Notes under the pieces: generated by a model | Databases searched by the model: none | What the model was told of the DNA's origin: nothing | The model's input: the letters and a program-made list of their open reading frames with translations, nothing else | Shown here: positions 1-11,461 of the stretch, one piece after another | Layout of the letters: the number at the start of each line of letters is the position of its first letter | Position numbering within the stretch: the first letter of the stretch is position 1 | Made by a program: the position numbers and the translations under genes | Source of the DNA: Erpobdella octoculata | Taxonomy: Eukaryota > Annelida > Clitellata > Hirudinida > Erpobdellidae | Assembly: GCA_963978895.1 (NCBI GenBank) | Contig: OZ022242.1 | Span: 18,746,977 to 18,810,976 of the forward strand | Length of the DNA: 64,000 nucleotides | Direction of reading: 5' to 3'

Positions 1-102
1 TTATAATGTCTGTTGCTTATAATTTATTATTTTAACCCTTCTACTTACTTTAATTATCATTATATTATAACTAGAGATAGCCCGTCAAAAATGACGGAAT
101 TT

Positions 103-1005
103 TTAAAATACGGCGCCCGTTATTATAAAAATAGTCAACAAAAACAAAATGACATTTGATAACCATAACAAAATTCTATATATAAGCAAATCAAAAATTT
201 TTGCGGCCATGGAAGCGAAACAAACTGCGCTGTTGTATGATCGAATATGTTGTCGAAAATTTTGTCTATCTGGATTGGACGTGTGTGACATGAGGCTTTT
301 AAGAAAATCGGGATATCCAAGTGTATTACCGTGAATGTCAATTGGTTTGGCAACATTACTTTGCCTTTTCGACAACATGAAGTGAATAGTCCATCTGATG
401 GTTGCTCTGCAGCAAAATTTCTTGATCAACATGAAGTACATAAAACATCAAATTCACCACAATCATGTTGATCGAATTGAGTTTCGTTGAAGTTAATTGC
501 TTCGTTACGAACTGCCTCACTCACACGATTTCATGCTAAAAGTTGGGAGATCGCATTAGCAGCTCGATGTAGCTGCAATTCATTGGGAGACATTTGTTCA
601 ACTCGATGGCGTTGCGAGGCAGCATTGGTTTCTCGATGTAGTTGCAATTCATTGGGAGACATTTGCAAAACTCGATGGCGTTCCTTGGCAGCATTGGTTT
701 CTCGATGTAACTGCAATTCATGGGGAGACATTTACTCAATTCGATGACGTTGTGAGGCAGCAATGGAAGTGTGAAAAGCTTCTAGATGTTGAGGAGTAAG
801 TCGATAGACATAACGTTGTTGTGATGCGGCATGAAAAGCATGAAAAATTTGCAATTCCTCAACAGACATTTGTGCAGTGCGTTGTTGATGAGCTTCTGCA
901 TCTAAAACTCGAATTTCTGCTTTTGATTGTGGAGTTTGTCTTGCGCGATATCTCTGTTGCCTTTCTTTAGCTAGACGCCGTTTTCGTCGTCATTCATATT
1001 AAGAG
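103..1005 (-). pseudogene. Helitron-like protein, N-terminal fragment (decayed)
   Basis: Read on the minus strand from about 1000, one frame gives a basic stretch (RRKRRLAKERQQRYRARQTP) followed by tandem peptide repeats of the form MSPNELQLHRETNAASQRHR. A Cys-containing block (CGEFDVLCTSC) then ends in FTSCCRKGKV, and after a frame change comes YPDFLKSLMSHT...NFRQHIRSYNSAVCFASM. This order of basic repeats, CxxC block, 'CC..GKV' and 'F..NIR.YNSA..FAS' resembles the region upstream of the helitron-like N domain in animal Helitron proteins (family knowledge, not searched). At least three in-frame stops and one frame change are visible, so it is a relic. No Rep or helicase domain follows within the window. 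Confidence 0.6.
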
Positions 1006-1033
1006 ACATTTTGTTTAAAAAAATATACTTTGT

Positions 1034-1895
1034 TTTTAAATTTTTTTTTTTTTATTATAGTTCATAGTCTTTTACACCATGTGTTTTAAGACGCAAAAAA
1101 AAAATCAAAATGAAAAAAAAAATACTTATTTACACTAAATAATTTGTCTCTATATTTACAGTTCTTTAGGATTATTTTGTATCCATTTATAGATGATGTC
1201 GTGGCATATTTCCGAGTTCAGTATGGTTTGGAGTGTAGTTGGTTTTTGGATCCTTTTACAAAAGTTCCCAAGTTCCATTCCTAGTTGTGTCGTTTCTTTG
1301 CAGTGCAGCAACCAGTGCTCGATTGTTTCCTCTGTTCCGCAGGTTTCGCACAAACCTGTCTCATGAAGATTCATTCTCTTCAAATTTTGTTTCAGCCGAC
1401 ACTTTCCAAGTCGGAGTCGGGAAATGATGACTTCCTTTTTTCTGTTTGTTGTCTTGAATTTAATTTTATTTGAGACTTTTTTTTCGAGAGACCAGTAGTG
1501 TCGACTTTCTTGAGCAGAGTCCCATCTGGTCTGCCATTCGTTCAAAAGCTCTCTGCGTATTGTTCTTTTTATGTCAAATATCTCTGGCATAATCTCAATC
1601 TCTATTTCGGGATGTTTGGTAGCTTCTTTGGCAAGGCAATCTGCCATTTCATTTCCACGTATGCCCACGTGGCTAGGTACCCAAATCAGGGTAATTGTTT
1701 TCCCTTCTTTTGAGAGGTTGGATGCTAGTGTTAGGACTGATTCCACAAGAGCAGATTTTTGAGCATTTGCTGAATTTTTCAATGATATCATAGAGCTATA
1801 TGAATCCGTAAATAGGGCTATTTTATGTGGACCGTCTGGTTGTGCCATCCACTCCAAGCCGCATTTTATAGCTGTTATTATTAAAAGCTGAACTT
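1034..1895 (-). mobile_element. LINE 3' fragment with RNase H domain and poly(A) tail
   Basis: The minus-strand ORF 1857-1156 (233 codons, open further to about 1895) is the C-terminal part of a non-LTR retrotransposon ORF2. It shows RNase H signatures (LFTDSYSSM near its start, then WVPSHVGIRGNEMADCLAKE) and a terminal Cys/His motif (LCETCGTEETIEHWLLHC). The stop is followed by a short 3' UTR ending near 1064 in TGGTGTAAAAGACTATGAAC, an A-rich tract and the poly(A) at 1042-1055 (T-run on +). The same 3' end with a longer poly(A) recurs at 12361-12540, which supports a dispersed family. The copy is 5'-truncated, with no reverse transcriptase attached. Confidence 0.75.
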
Positions 1896-1945
1896 AAATA
1901 ATAGGAAAAACAAAACAAAACTAATATATATATATATATATATAT

Positions 1946-3262
1946 TAGGGATGTCACGGGTACCCGAACCCGAGTTCGGTACTACCCGGTCTTTTTCTGA
2001 TACCCGAACTCGAACCTGAAAGTGTGAAAATTTGGTACCCGAACCCGAACCCGAAAATGTGAAAACTTGATACCCGAACCCGAACCCGAAAATGAGAAAA
2101 CTTGATACCCGAACCCGAACTCGAACCCGAAAATGTTAAAACTTGATACCCGAACCCGAACTCGAACCCGAAAATTTATAAGCCTAATACCCGAACTCGG
2201 AGTTGTGAACAAATAAATCTTTATAAAAGCTGTGTCTTAGAGATTAATAAATTACAAGTTTTGTTGACGTAACATATTATACTAATCGCGAGCGTAGAAG
2301 TTTTGTATTATCACCTTTGCGTAACAAATAACACAAATACGTCATTTTATTTGTGATTGTGTAAACTAAACCACTAATCCGTTTGATTATAATCAGGCCG
2401 GACCGAGCCGCGAACGAACTAAAATAATTAAGCCTCCTTCGGTCGAAGAAATCGCGGATAGCCATGACTCTAAACTTTTTACTTCAGTTATATAACCTTA
2501 TATTTATTCATTCATATACTCAAAGTTTTTCTGATATAACAAAGACCCTTTGTTATAAATATAATCTTGCATAATCCTAAACTTTAACTGGCAAAGTCTA
2601 TAAATGATCTATGCGCCACAGTTATTTTATTGGCAAATGTGTAAGCTAGGACACTAATCCGCCTAATTGCCCGACCGGACCGAGCCGCGAAAAAATTAAC
2701 AAATAACAATAATTTAAGAGGTAACGTATTATGCTAATCGCAAGCCCTGCAAGTTTTGTATTATCACCTTTGCGTAACAAATAACACAAATAGGTCATTT
2801 TATTGGTGAGTGTGTAAACTAGACCACTAATCCGCATTATTATCTGGCCGGACCGAGCCACGAACGAACTAAAATAATTAAGCCTCCTTCGGCCAAAGAA
2901 ATCACATTATTTGGAAAGCTAAAAAAATAACTTGTTAGAGTTTATTCAATACGTGTAATGTCCAATGGATGAATTGATCGCTCTCGTTTGTATATGTATA
3001 TACACTAGGTAAATTTAAAATAATTCCAGGAATTTGAAATCATAAACCAGTACCCGAACCCGAACCCGGTTTTTGGAAAACTACAAACCCGAACCCGAAC
3101 CCGAAAACCTGAGTTTCACAAACCCGAACCCGAAAACTCGAGTTTTACAAACCCGAACCCGAAAACTCTAGTTTCACAAACCCGAACTCGAACCCGAAAA
3201 CTCTAGTTTCACAAACCCGAACCCGAACCCGAAAACTCCAAAAAGTACTACCCGTGACATCC

Positions 3263-3265
<3 letters not shown>
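1946..3265. mobile_element. Non-autonomous hAT-like element with minisatellite arms
   Basis: The ends are inverted: TAGGGATGTCACGGGTA at 1946 and its complement TACCCGTGACATCCCTA (one base differs) ending at 3265. Both sides are ATATATAT, which fits an 8-bp hAT target duplication but is uninformative inside a (TA)n tract. Just inside each end lies a CCCGAACCCGAAAA-type minisatellite (1961-2205 and 3047-3240). The interior holds a direct repeat of about 180 bp (around 2281-2460 and 2728-2910, plus a partial unit near 2640-2700). No transposase is visible. TAGGGATGT-type termini are common in hAT elements (family knowledge). Confidence 0.7.
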
Positions 3266-3307
<42 letters not shown>

Positions 3308-3330
3308 ATATATATATATATGTATATATG

Positions 3331-3362
<32 letters not shown>

Positions 3363-3383
3363 AATATATATATATACATATAC

Positions 3384-3476
<93 letters not shown>

Positions 3477-3478
3477 AT
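3266..3478. repeat. (TA)n microsatellite
   Basis: About 210 bp of TA repeats with scattered TATG, TATC and AAAT interruptions, lying between the hAT-like element and the 5'-truncated LINE. The long Ile/Tyr reading frames here are repeat artefacts. Confidence 0.95.
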
Positions 3479-6443
3479 ATACCAACTTATACCAACCAGA
3501 CGTTATGTTCTACCAACCAGACGTTATGTTCTTCACTGAGACATGGTTTAATGAAAGGTCGGACACAATCGTGAATGGATACCAATTGCATAGAACGGAC
3601 AGAAATAGCAAAGGTGGTGGAGTCGCTATCTATGTCAAGAACGAAATAGTTTCATTTAACGTTTCTTTACCAGAGCTTAATTTGAAAAATATTGAACAAT
3701 TGTGGATAACAATTCGTTACGGTAAGGAATCGATCTTACTTGGCTGCATCTACCGCCCACATGATTATGACGATGAATATTTAACCAATACCATTGAAGC
3801 TATAAAAATTGCAAAAAAATGACTAATTGGACTCAATTGTGCAACGATGTTGCTTTATGGTGATTTTAACTTCAGTCATACATGGTACGAAGAAGTTGAT
3901 GTGGGTGGCAAAGTAGCCACAGCTGGTCATGTGATGGACGAGCGCCCAGGGGATATCAGATTTCAGTCATGTCTCGAAGAAAACGATCTAACACAAGTAG
4001 TGACTTTTTGTACTTACCGACATTCACGAGATGTTGCACCAAAAAGCACACTTGATCTTATTATCACCAACAAACCAGATCAATTCATGGAGCTTACAAA
4101 AGGCGATTCACTAGGCTATACGCCAATGGGTCAATCACATTGTTTAATAATGGGAAGAATAAGTGTAGCTGGCTGCCCGACAATCGAAAGGCACAACAAA
4201 CCCCGATGTATATGGAGTAGAGCCAACTTTACGGCTTTCTCACACTTTATCAGCTCACAAGACTGGATAACCCTCTTCTTACATCGCTCAGTTAACGAGT
4301 GCTACACCACCTTGGTTAAAATTTACGATGATGCAGTAAAAAGATTTATCCCAACAACAACAGTGCCTTTTAAGAAAAAGTCAGAGGCATGGGTCACTCC
4401 AGAAGTGTTAGCGGCGGTTCAACTGAAGAGACAACTTTGGTCAAAATACCTAGCAGCCGGGCGTCACACACATGTCCAGCTTAAGCTAGCTCATAAAAAA
4501 GCTTGTAAAAACGTGGCAAAAGTAGTTAGACTTTCTATGCTTCACTACGAAGAAAATCTCGCTTATTCACCAAATCTACTTCATACTCACATTCGAAATA
4601 AACATGAAACTCAAGAGAAGATAAAGGCAATTGAAACGGCTGACGGTGACACATCGGTCGACCAAGAAGTAATATGCAAGACGCTAAACGAATACTTCCA
4701 ATCTGTTTTTGTTACCGAATCAGGCAATCAACTGCCTTTTTTTGAACAGAGAACAGATTCCGAATGCAATATTGACGAGAGCGTTTTCACATTTGAAAAG
4801 GTTGAAAAAAGACTATCAGAACTCTTGGCGAACAAGGCTATGGGAGTTGATGGATTTCATCCTCGTATATTAAAAAACAGCGCAGCTGCTCTTGCAATTC
4901 CTATCACTCTCATCTTTAGAATGTCTATCACCACAGGCATGGTACCAGATCTATGGAAACTAGCTAATGTTACGCCCATTTTTAAAAAAGGTAGCAAAAT
5001 AAAGGCAGGAAACTATAGGCCAGTATCATTAACTTCCGTACTTTGCAAAGTATGCAAAAAGTTTATTCACGAGCAAATCACGTCTTTCTGCACTATAAAT
5101 AACCTAATAACTAAAAGTCAACACGGATTTGTAAGAAAAAAAGGATGCGTAAGCAACTTACTGGAAGCCCGCGACATTCTGACAGAAAGTGTTCATCTTG
5201 GTGTTTCTGTGGATGTTGTCTACACAGATTTTGCGAAAGCTTTTGACAAAGTCCCACATCGGTGTTTATTGCACAAACTGAGAGCGTACGGTATACAGGG
5301 CTCTCTTCACAAATGGATTGAATCTTGGTTAACCAATCGTCAGCAGAGAGTTCAGATCGACAGTTGTACTTCAGGATGGAAAAAGGTTACGAGTGGGGTA
5401 CTGCAAGGCTCAGTACTTGGGCCTCTATTGTTTTTGCTCTATATAAATGACCTCCCTGACAAATTATCTCAACACATCAAGCTTTTTGCAGATGATAGTA
5501 AAATCATTGGGATTATCAAATCCGTGGAAGACTGTATCAGACTCCAAAACGATATAGATGAGGCAGTCCAGTGGTCACACAAATGGTTGATGCCATTCAA
5601 CATTGACAAATGCAAAGTTATGCACGTTGGACGAACCAATCAGAAATCAAAATTTATTTATTCTATGTTAGACCCAGATGGAAATAGAAAGAATTTAGAA
5701 GTAACGACAGTCGAACGAGATCTTGGTGTTCTAGTATCGGATGATCTCAAAGCAAGGTCTCAAGTGAATGCAGCGGCTGCCTTGGCTAATAGAACTCTTG
5801 GTAGACTCAAAAAATTATTCCGAAGTCGTAGTCTCCATCTTTGGAAAACATTATACCAGGCCTACATTCGACCACACCTCGAATATGCAGTTCAAGTTTG
5901 GTCTCCTCATCTAAGCCGGGACATTGATACAAAAATAATTACAACAATCAAACATTTACCATACTTAGAAAGACTACAGAAGCTTGGAATTACCACGCTT
6001 GAAGAACGTAGGGTTAGAGGCGATTTGATCCAACAATACAAAATACTGGCTCATATTGATGAAGTGAATTTTTTTGTATTGCAAAAACATCCCACATGGC
6101 AAACTAACAGATCCTATTGTTTGAGAGGTCACAACTGCCTTCTTTTACCACAAAGAATTAAAGGATGTGAAGAGCGAAAACACTTTTTCACAAATCGAGT
6201 AGCTTTCAGCTGGAACTCCTTGACGCAGGAAGCAGTGGACGCATGTTTGGTGAATGCCTTCAAAGATCAACTCGCTCTACTTTGATTGCACTATAACTCG
6301 TCAGCACAGAGGGGCCTGATGCAGCACCTCTTCATCAATCATACATGCTATTATAATGACTATTTAATTATTATTGTTTTTTTTGTTCTGTCTTATTTGT
6401 GATTTTGAATGTATGTATTGATAACTGAATAAACAAACTCAAA

Positions 6444-6447
<4 letters not shown>
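3479..6447 (+). mobile_element. LINE (CR1/L2/Jockey-like clade), 5'-truncated, nearly intact
   Basis: Starts at a truncated 5' junction right after a (TA)n tract, where a short segment (ACCAACCAGACGTTATGTTC) occurs twice in tandem. It contains endonuclease and reverse transcriptase coding sequence, then about 160 bp of 3' UTR ending AATAAACAAACTCAAACTCA before another (TA)n tract. No poly(A) tail is present; the end is a microsatellite, as in CR1-like LINEs. No target duplication can be called because both flanks are TA repeats. Confidence 0.85.
3505..6285 (+). pseudogene. LINE ORF2: endonuclease plus reverse transcriptase, one in-frame stop
   Basis: A single reading frame interrupted only by TGA at 3820-3822; the frame is identical on both sides (105 codons, then open to 6285). 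Endonuclease/exonuclease/phosphatase motifs: FFTETWFNE near the start, LLYGDFNF just after the stop, LDLIITNKP, and GQSHCLI in place of the usual SDH box. Reverse transcriptase motifs in order: KAMGVDGFHPRILK, PIFKKGSKIKAGNYRPVSLT, YTDFAKAFDKVPH, GVLQGSVLGPLLFLLYINDL and the catalytic LFADDSK, then the connection region (HLEYAVQVW, RRVRGDLIQQYKI). There is no RNase H domain. The first residues of the endonuclease are missing because of 5' truncation. It would encode the target-primed retrotransposition enzyme if intact; the lack of other lesions implies a recent insertion. Confidence 0.9.

Positions 6448-6500
<53 letters not shown>
6448..6500. repeat. (TA)n microsatellite
   Basis: Pure TA repeat directly after the LINE 3' end. 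Bases 6501-6653 are unremarkable AT-rich sequence. Confidence 0.95.
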
Positions 6501-6503
<3 letters not shown>

Positions 6504-6653
6504 CGTTACAGAATCATTAAACAGTGACGTGGTCTACTATTATATTAATAATAAATGCATTTCGTTTTATTACATGAAATGATTACTGGATTTAATTATA
6601 ATATTAATTACATTATTTTATTTCACATTAATTCTTTTCAAATTGAAATTTCT

Positions 6654-7642
6654 GGGATCATCGCAACTGATCCCAGGACAACTGATCCCAGGACTACTGA
6701 TCCCAGGACAACTGATCCCAGGACAACTGATCCCGGGACAACTGATCCCACGGACAGCCGATCCCACGGACAACTGATCCCACGGACAACTGATCCCATG
6801 GACAACTGATCCCATAGACAACTTCTCCCATATCTGCATCATTTTATATTTCACTGTTTCTGCAATCAATAAACTGATATTAACATACATAATTTCCGAT
6901 TTCTGTTTGTATGTACAAATGTATGCGTATGTATGTATGTGTGTATGTGTGTGTGTATGTGTGTGTATGTGTGTATGTGTGTATGTGTGTATGTTTGTAT
7001 GTATGTATGTGTGTATGTGTGTGTATGTGGGCATGTGTGTATGTGCGTATGTGTGTATGTGCGTATGTATGTATGTATGTATGTATGTATGTATGTATGT
7101 ATGTGTGTGTGCGTGCGTGTGTGCGTGCGTCGTGCGTGCGTCATTGACTCCTAAATAAGCCGATAAGAATTAATGTTGGAGTGTCTTCATTAATTCATTT
7201 AATTCATATCTTCGAAAAAACAACTTCTGAAATGATCGAAACTCTATTATTTTTAGATTGTCACGGTTCCATTTCTCATTATGAACATCACAAAGAAAGG
7301 AGTGAAACGATGAAAAGTTATACGAACTTGTCAATTTCATTTCGACTGTGTATCGTGCGCTTATACTAAATATTATTTTTCCGTTTACTAACTGGAGTAG
7401 CCAGTATCATTATCACCACCACCATTGTCGTCATAAAATGAGTTAAAAATGAGTTGCTTATGTCTATGGGATCAGTTGTCTGTGGGATCAGTTGTCCATG
7501 GGATCAGTTGTCCATGGGATCAGTTGTCCATGGGATCCGTTGTACTGGGATCAGTTGTCCTGGGATCAGTTGTCCTGGGATCAGTTGTACTGGGATCAGT
7601 TGTCCTGGGATCAGTTGTCCTGGGATCAGTAGGCACTAACCT
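6654..7642. mobile_element. Foldback-type element, copy 1 (long subrepeat arms)
   Basis: Bounded by a perfect 9-bp duplication GAAATTTCT (6645-6653 and 7643-7651). The left arm (6654-about 6836) is an array of some 11 units of ACTGATCCCAGGACA or the 16-bp variant ACTGATCCCATGGACA. The right arm (about 7459-7642) is its inverted counterpart with about 12 units (TGTCCTGGGATCAGT). In both arms the 15-bp variants lie outside and the 16-bp variants inside. The termini are GGGATCATCGCAACTGATCC on the left and TGGGATCAGTAGGCACTAAC near the right end. The interior holds a TGTA/TGTG microsatellite and unique sequence shared with copy 2 (49746-52324). Inverted arms of short subrepeats with 9-bp duplications are the hallmark of Foldback elements. 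No transposase is present. Confidence 0.85.
6905..7140. repeat. (TATG)n/(TG)n microsatellite inside Foldback copy 1
   Basis: About 235 bp of TATG, TGTG and TGCG repeats in the core of the Foldback element. The matching site in copy 2 carries a hAT-like insertion. The open frames here (Cys/Val/Tyr/Met) are artefacts. Confidence 0.95.
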
Positions 7643-7799
7643 GAAATTTCTTTAAACCGATCTTGATTTAAATTTACTTAATGAATTTATATTTCTTTTA
7701 ACCTATTGCATTTTCATTATTAATTATTAATTTTATAGTTTTTTTTTTAAAATAATTTTTAAAGTACATCCCCATTCTCCGTTTTGTTTATATTCTTTA

Positions 7800-8027
7800 A
7801 GTTAATACGGACTCTGATGATGAACTTTTCGAAACTGGCCAGTAAGTCCGTTTAGATTTTATACCTAATAAAAATAAAAATCAATTTTGTATGGCTCCTG
7901 TCTTTAAATATCGTCGGTTGCAATTCGATACTTTTCAAAACTAAAAGAAAAATCAGTAAACGCTAAATGGTGTTTTATATTCAACGGAGTGTGTCTACGA
8001 GAAAAACTTATCCCGCATTATATTAAA
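7800..8027 (+). pseudogene. Penelope-like element 5' fragment (diverged)
   Basis: A hammerhead-like motif (7807-7851) is followed about 130 bp later by a frame reading NGVCLREKLIPHYIKY (about 7983-8027). This matches the pattern of the second and third fragments in the window ([15 protein letters not shown] at 11309-11347). The 'FL..C....hIP.fhR' segment near the N-terminus is typical of Penelope-like reverse transcriptase proteins (recalled from family knowledge). The fragment runs directly into (TA)n after this peptide, so no reverse transcriptase domain is present. Bases 7643-7799 before it hold nothing recognisable. Confidence 0.5.
7807..7851 (+). ncRNA. Minimal type I hammerhead ribozyme motif
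   Basis: Stem I strands ACGGACT (7807-7813) and AGTCCGT (7845-7851) pair perfectly. Between them are the core CTGATGA (7814-7820), a small stem II (GAA/TTC closing CTT with one extra T), the invariant GAAA (7831-7834), the palindromic stem III CTGG/CCAG (7835-7842) and cleavage-site dinucleotide TA (7843-7844). All core positions (CUGANGA, GAAA, A15.1-U16.1 pair, UH) are satisfied. The zero-loop stem III suggests it would work only as a dimer, as reported for hammerheads of Penelope-like elements. Activity is inferred. Confidence 0.6.
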
Positions 8028-8185
8028 TATATATATATATATATATATATATTTAGAGCTCTAGGTAGTCGAAAAGTGGGAAAGCGACTGGGAGCGTGAA
8101 AGCAAGCGGGGAAGGAAACAGGAGCGTGAGAGAAAATTGATAGTAAAACCTCTAAAAAGCCTGGGCAACGCCGGGCTCCCAGCTA

Positions 8186-8249
<64 letters not shown>
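8028..8249. repeat. (TA)n tracts flanking a minus-strand CTAGC-family fragment
   Basis: TA repeats at 8028-8052 and 8187-8249 with a fragment of the CTAGC family between them (listed separately). Confidence 0.9.
8060..8187 (-). mobile_element. CTAGC-family repeat, 5' part
   Basis: On the minus strand this begins CTAGCTGGGAGCCCGGCGTT, followed by GCCCAGGCTTTTTAGAGG, then GA/GC-rich minisatellite sequence (AAGCGACTGGGAGCGTG on +). It is the shortest of about nine related copies here. The family start contains a self-complementary CCCGGCG...CGCCGGG-like core, and copies sit next to (TA)n tracts. Confidence 0.7.
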
Positions 8250-8251
<2 letters not shown>

Positions 8252-8713
8252 TAGCGGGGGCACCCGGCGTTGCCCGGGGTTTTTAGAGGTTTTTCTAATG
8301 TTTGTCTCTCTTGCTCCCGTTTCCTTCTCCGCTTTCCCCTTCCCGTTCCCGTCGCGTTCCCGCTCCCGGTCGCTTTCCCGCTCTCTGTCGTTTTTCAGCT
8401 CCCGGTCGCTTTCCCGCTCCCGGTTGCTTTCCCGTTCTCGGTCGCTTTCCGTTTCCCGCTCTATCTTTCTCTCTCAGTTGGCTTCCCGTTTTCGCTCATT
8501 TATGTATGTATATGTATGTGTATATATATATATGTATATAATTCCCGCTCACTCACTCGCTCCGCTCCGCTCATTTTGTGACGGATTTAAATTTTTTTTT
8601 CACTATATTTGATTCCCCTTGACTCTCAAGGTTGTGTAAAAATTTCATTAGCAATGCATAAAGGACATACAGACATACATACATACATACATACATACAT
8701 ACAGACATTCATT

Positions 8714-8718
<5 letters not shown>
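8250..8718 (+). mobile_element. CTAGC-family repeat, full-length copy
   Basis: The most complete plus-strand copy. It begins CTAGCGGGGGCACCCGGCGT, continues GTTTTTAGAGGTTTTTCTAA and TGTTTGTCTCTCTTGCTCCC, then a degenerate TCCCGGTCGCTTTCCCGC minisatellite. After a GCTCACTCGCTCCGCTCCGC block come TTGTGACGGATTT, TTGACTCTCAAGGTTGTGT, AATGCATAAAGGACATACAG, (CATA)n and ATTCATTTATATATA. It is flanked by (TA)n on both sides. The open frames rich in Ser/Arg/Pro or Arg/Glu are produced by the minisatellite on both strands, so I do not call a protein. Confidence 0.7.
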
Positions 8719-8972
<254 letters not shown>

Positions 8973-9127
8973 AGTTTCGTGTTGAAAGATTAGGAGCCAG
9001 TGGAGAAGATGTAAAAAGAGGATTGGCATGATATGCTATATGTAGTAATGAAGTCTTAAATATGAAAGCTCATTTAAGATTATATTGTCGGCTAGTTCCG
9101 CCGGTATTGTGACGTCATTGTGCAGGT

Positions 9128-9430
<303 letters not shown>

Positions 9431-9960
9431 TACTAGCGGGGTTACCCGGCGTTGCCCGGGGTTTTTAGAGGTTTTTCTAATGTTTGTCTCTCTCGCTCCC
9501 GTTTCCTTCTCCACTTTCCCGTTTTCGTCGCGTTCACGGTCGCTTTTCCGCTCTCGGTCGTTTTCCAGCTCCCGATCGCTTTCCCGCTCAGAAGTTTTGT
9601 TATCGATTTTCTCTCTTGCTCGCGTTTCCTTCCAAGCTTGCTCTCCCGATTCCAGTCGCTTTCCGCGTTCCCGGTCGCTTTCCGCGTTCCCGGTCGCTTT
9701 CCGCGTTCCCGGGCGCTTTCCCGTTCCCGGTCGCTTTCCCGTTCCCGGTCGCTTTTCCGTTCCCGGTCGCTTTTCCGTTCCCGGTCGCTTTCCCGTTCCC
9801 GGTCGCTTTCCCGTTCCCGCTCAAGCTTGCTCTCCCGTTCCCGGTCATGCTTGCTCTCCCATTCCCGGTCATGCTTACTCTCCCATTCCCGGTCACGGTT
9901 GCTCTCCCGTTCCCGTTCCCGTTCACGCTCATTTTCTCTTTTCCATTCTTTCATAACTTC
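9431..9960 (+). mobile_element. CTAGC-family repeat, 5' half with long GC-rich minisatellite
   Basis: Begins CTAGCGGGGTTACCCGGCGT and carries the longest array in the window of TCCCGGTCGCTTTCCCGT-type units (about 9640-9930). Several reading frames on both strands are open across the array because the unit lacks stops. The translations are simple Ser/Arg, Pro/Val or Arg/Glu repeats. Confidence 0.7.
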
Positions 9961-10019
9961 TGTTAGCCTATAAAACGTAAAATAGATTTGCTAAGACTAT
10001 ATATATATATGAATGTTTG

Positions 10020-10331
10020 TGGGTTAGTTTGTCTATTATAGAAACGGGAAAGCGACCCGGAACGGACAGCGAGCGGGAACGGAAAAGCAAGCGTGAGCGG
10101 GAATGGGAGAGCAAACGTGAGCGGGAACGGGACAGCGACCGGGAACGGGAAAACGACCGGGAGCGGGAAAACGACCGGGAGCGGGAAAGCGACCGGCAGC
10201 GGGAAAACGACCGAAAACGGGAAAGCGAACAGAAGTGGGAAAGCAGGTGGGAAAGGAAACGGGAGAGAAAGAGACAAACATTAGAAAAACCTCTAAAAAA
10301 CCCGGGCAACGCCGGGTATCTCCGCTAGTAC
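10020..10331 (-). mobile_element. CTAGC-family repeat, 5' half, minus strand
   Basis: The plus strand ends in AAAACCTCTAAAAAACCCGG, GCAACGCCGGGTATCTCCGCTAG at 10331, the complement of the family head. It is preceded by GGGAACGGGAAAACGACC-type minisatellite units. It sits in opposite orientation to the copy at 9431-9960. Confidence 0.7.
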
Positions 10332-10416
10332 ATACATAAACACACACACAGGCACACATACATGCACATACACATACATACATACACACATACATACGCA
10401 CATACATATATATATA

Positions 10417-10965
<549 letters not shown>

Positions 10966-11092
10966 GTATTCTAATATAACACAGCGAAAGCGCAAAAATT
11001 GATTTCCAATAGTATAAATTTTGTATTCTTTTGATTTGATAGGTAGAGTGTTTTTTCGTTTTTTCTTTTGTTAGTGTGCTAATTCTTTGACA
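10966..11092. other. Spacer of the Penelope-like palindrome
   Basis: About 127 bp of AT-rich sequence between the two inverted arms; no coding potential or recognisable motif. Confidence 0.6.
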
Positions 11093-11460
<368 letters not shown>

Positions 11461-11461
11461 G

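Noticed and set aside
6866..7158. Cys/Val/Met/Tyr- or Thr/His-rich open frames
   Set aside because: Translations of the TATG/TGTG microsatellite within the Foldback core.
9442..9973. Long overlapping open frames on both strands (Arg/Glu- or Ser/Arg/Pro-rich)
   Set aside because: All come from a GC-rich minisatellite whose unit lacks stops; the same DNA is open in several frames on both strands and recurs in other CTAGC-family copies.
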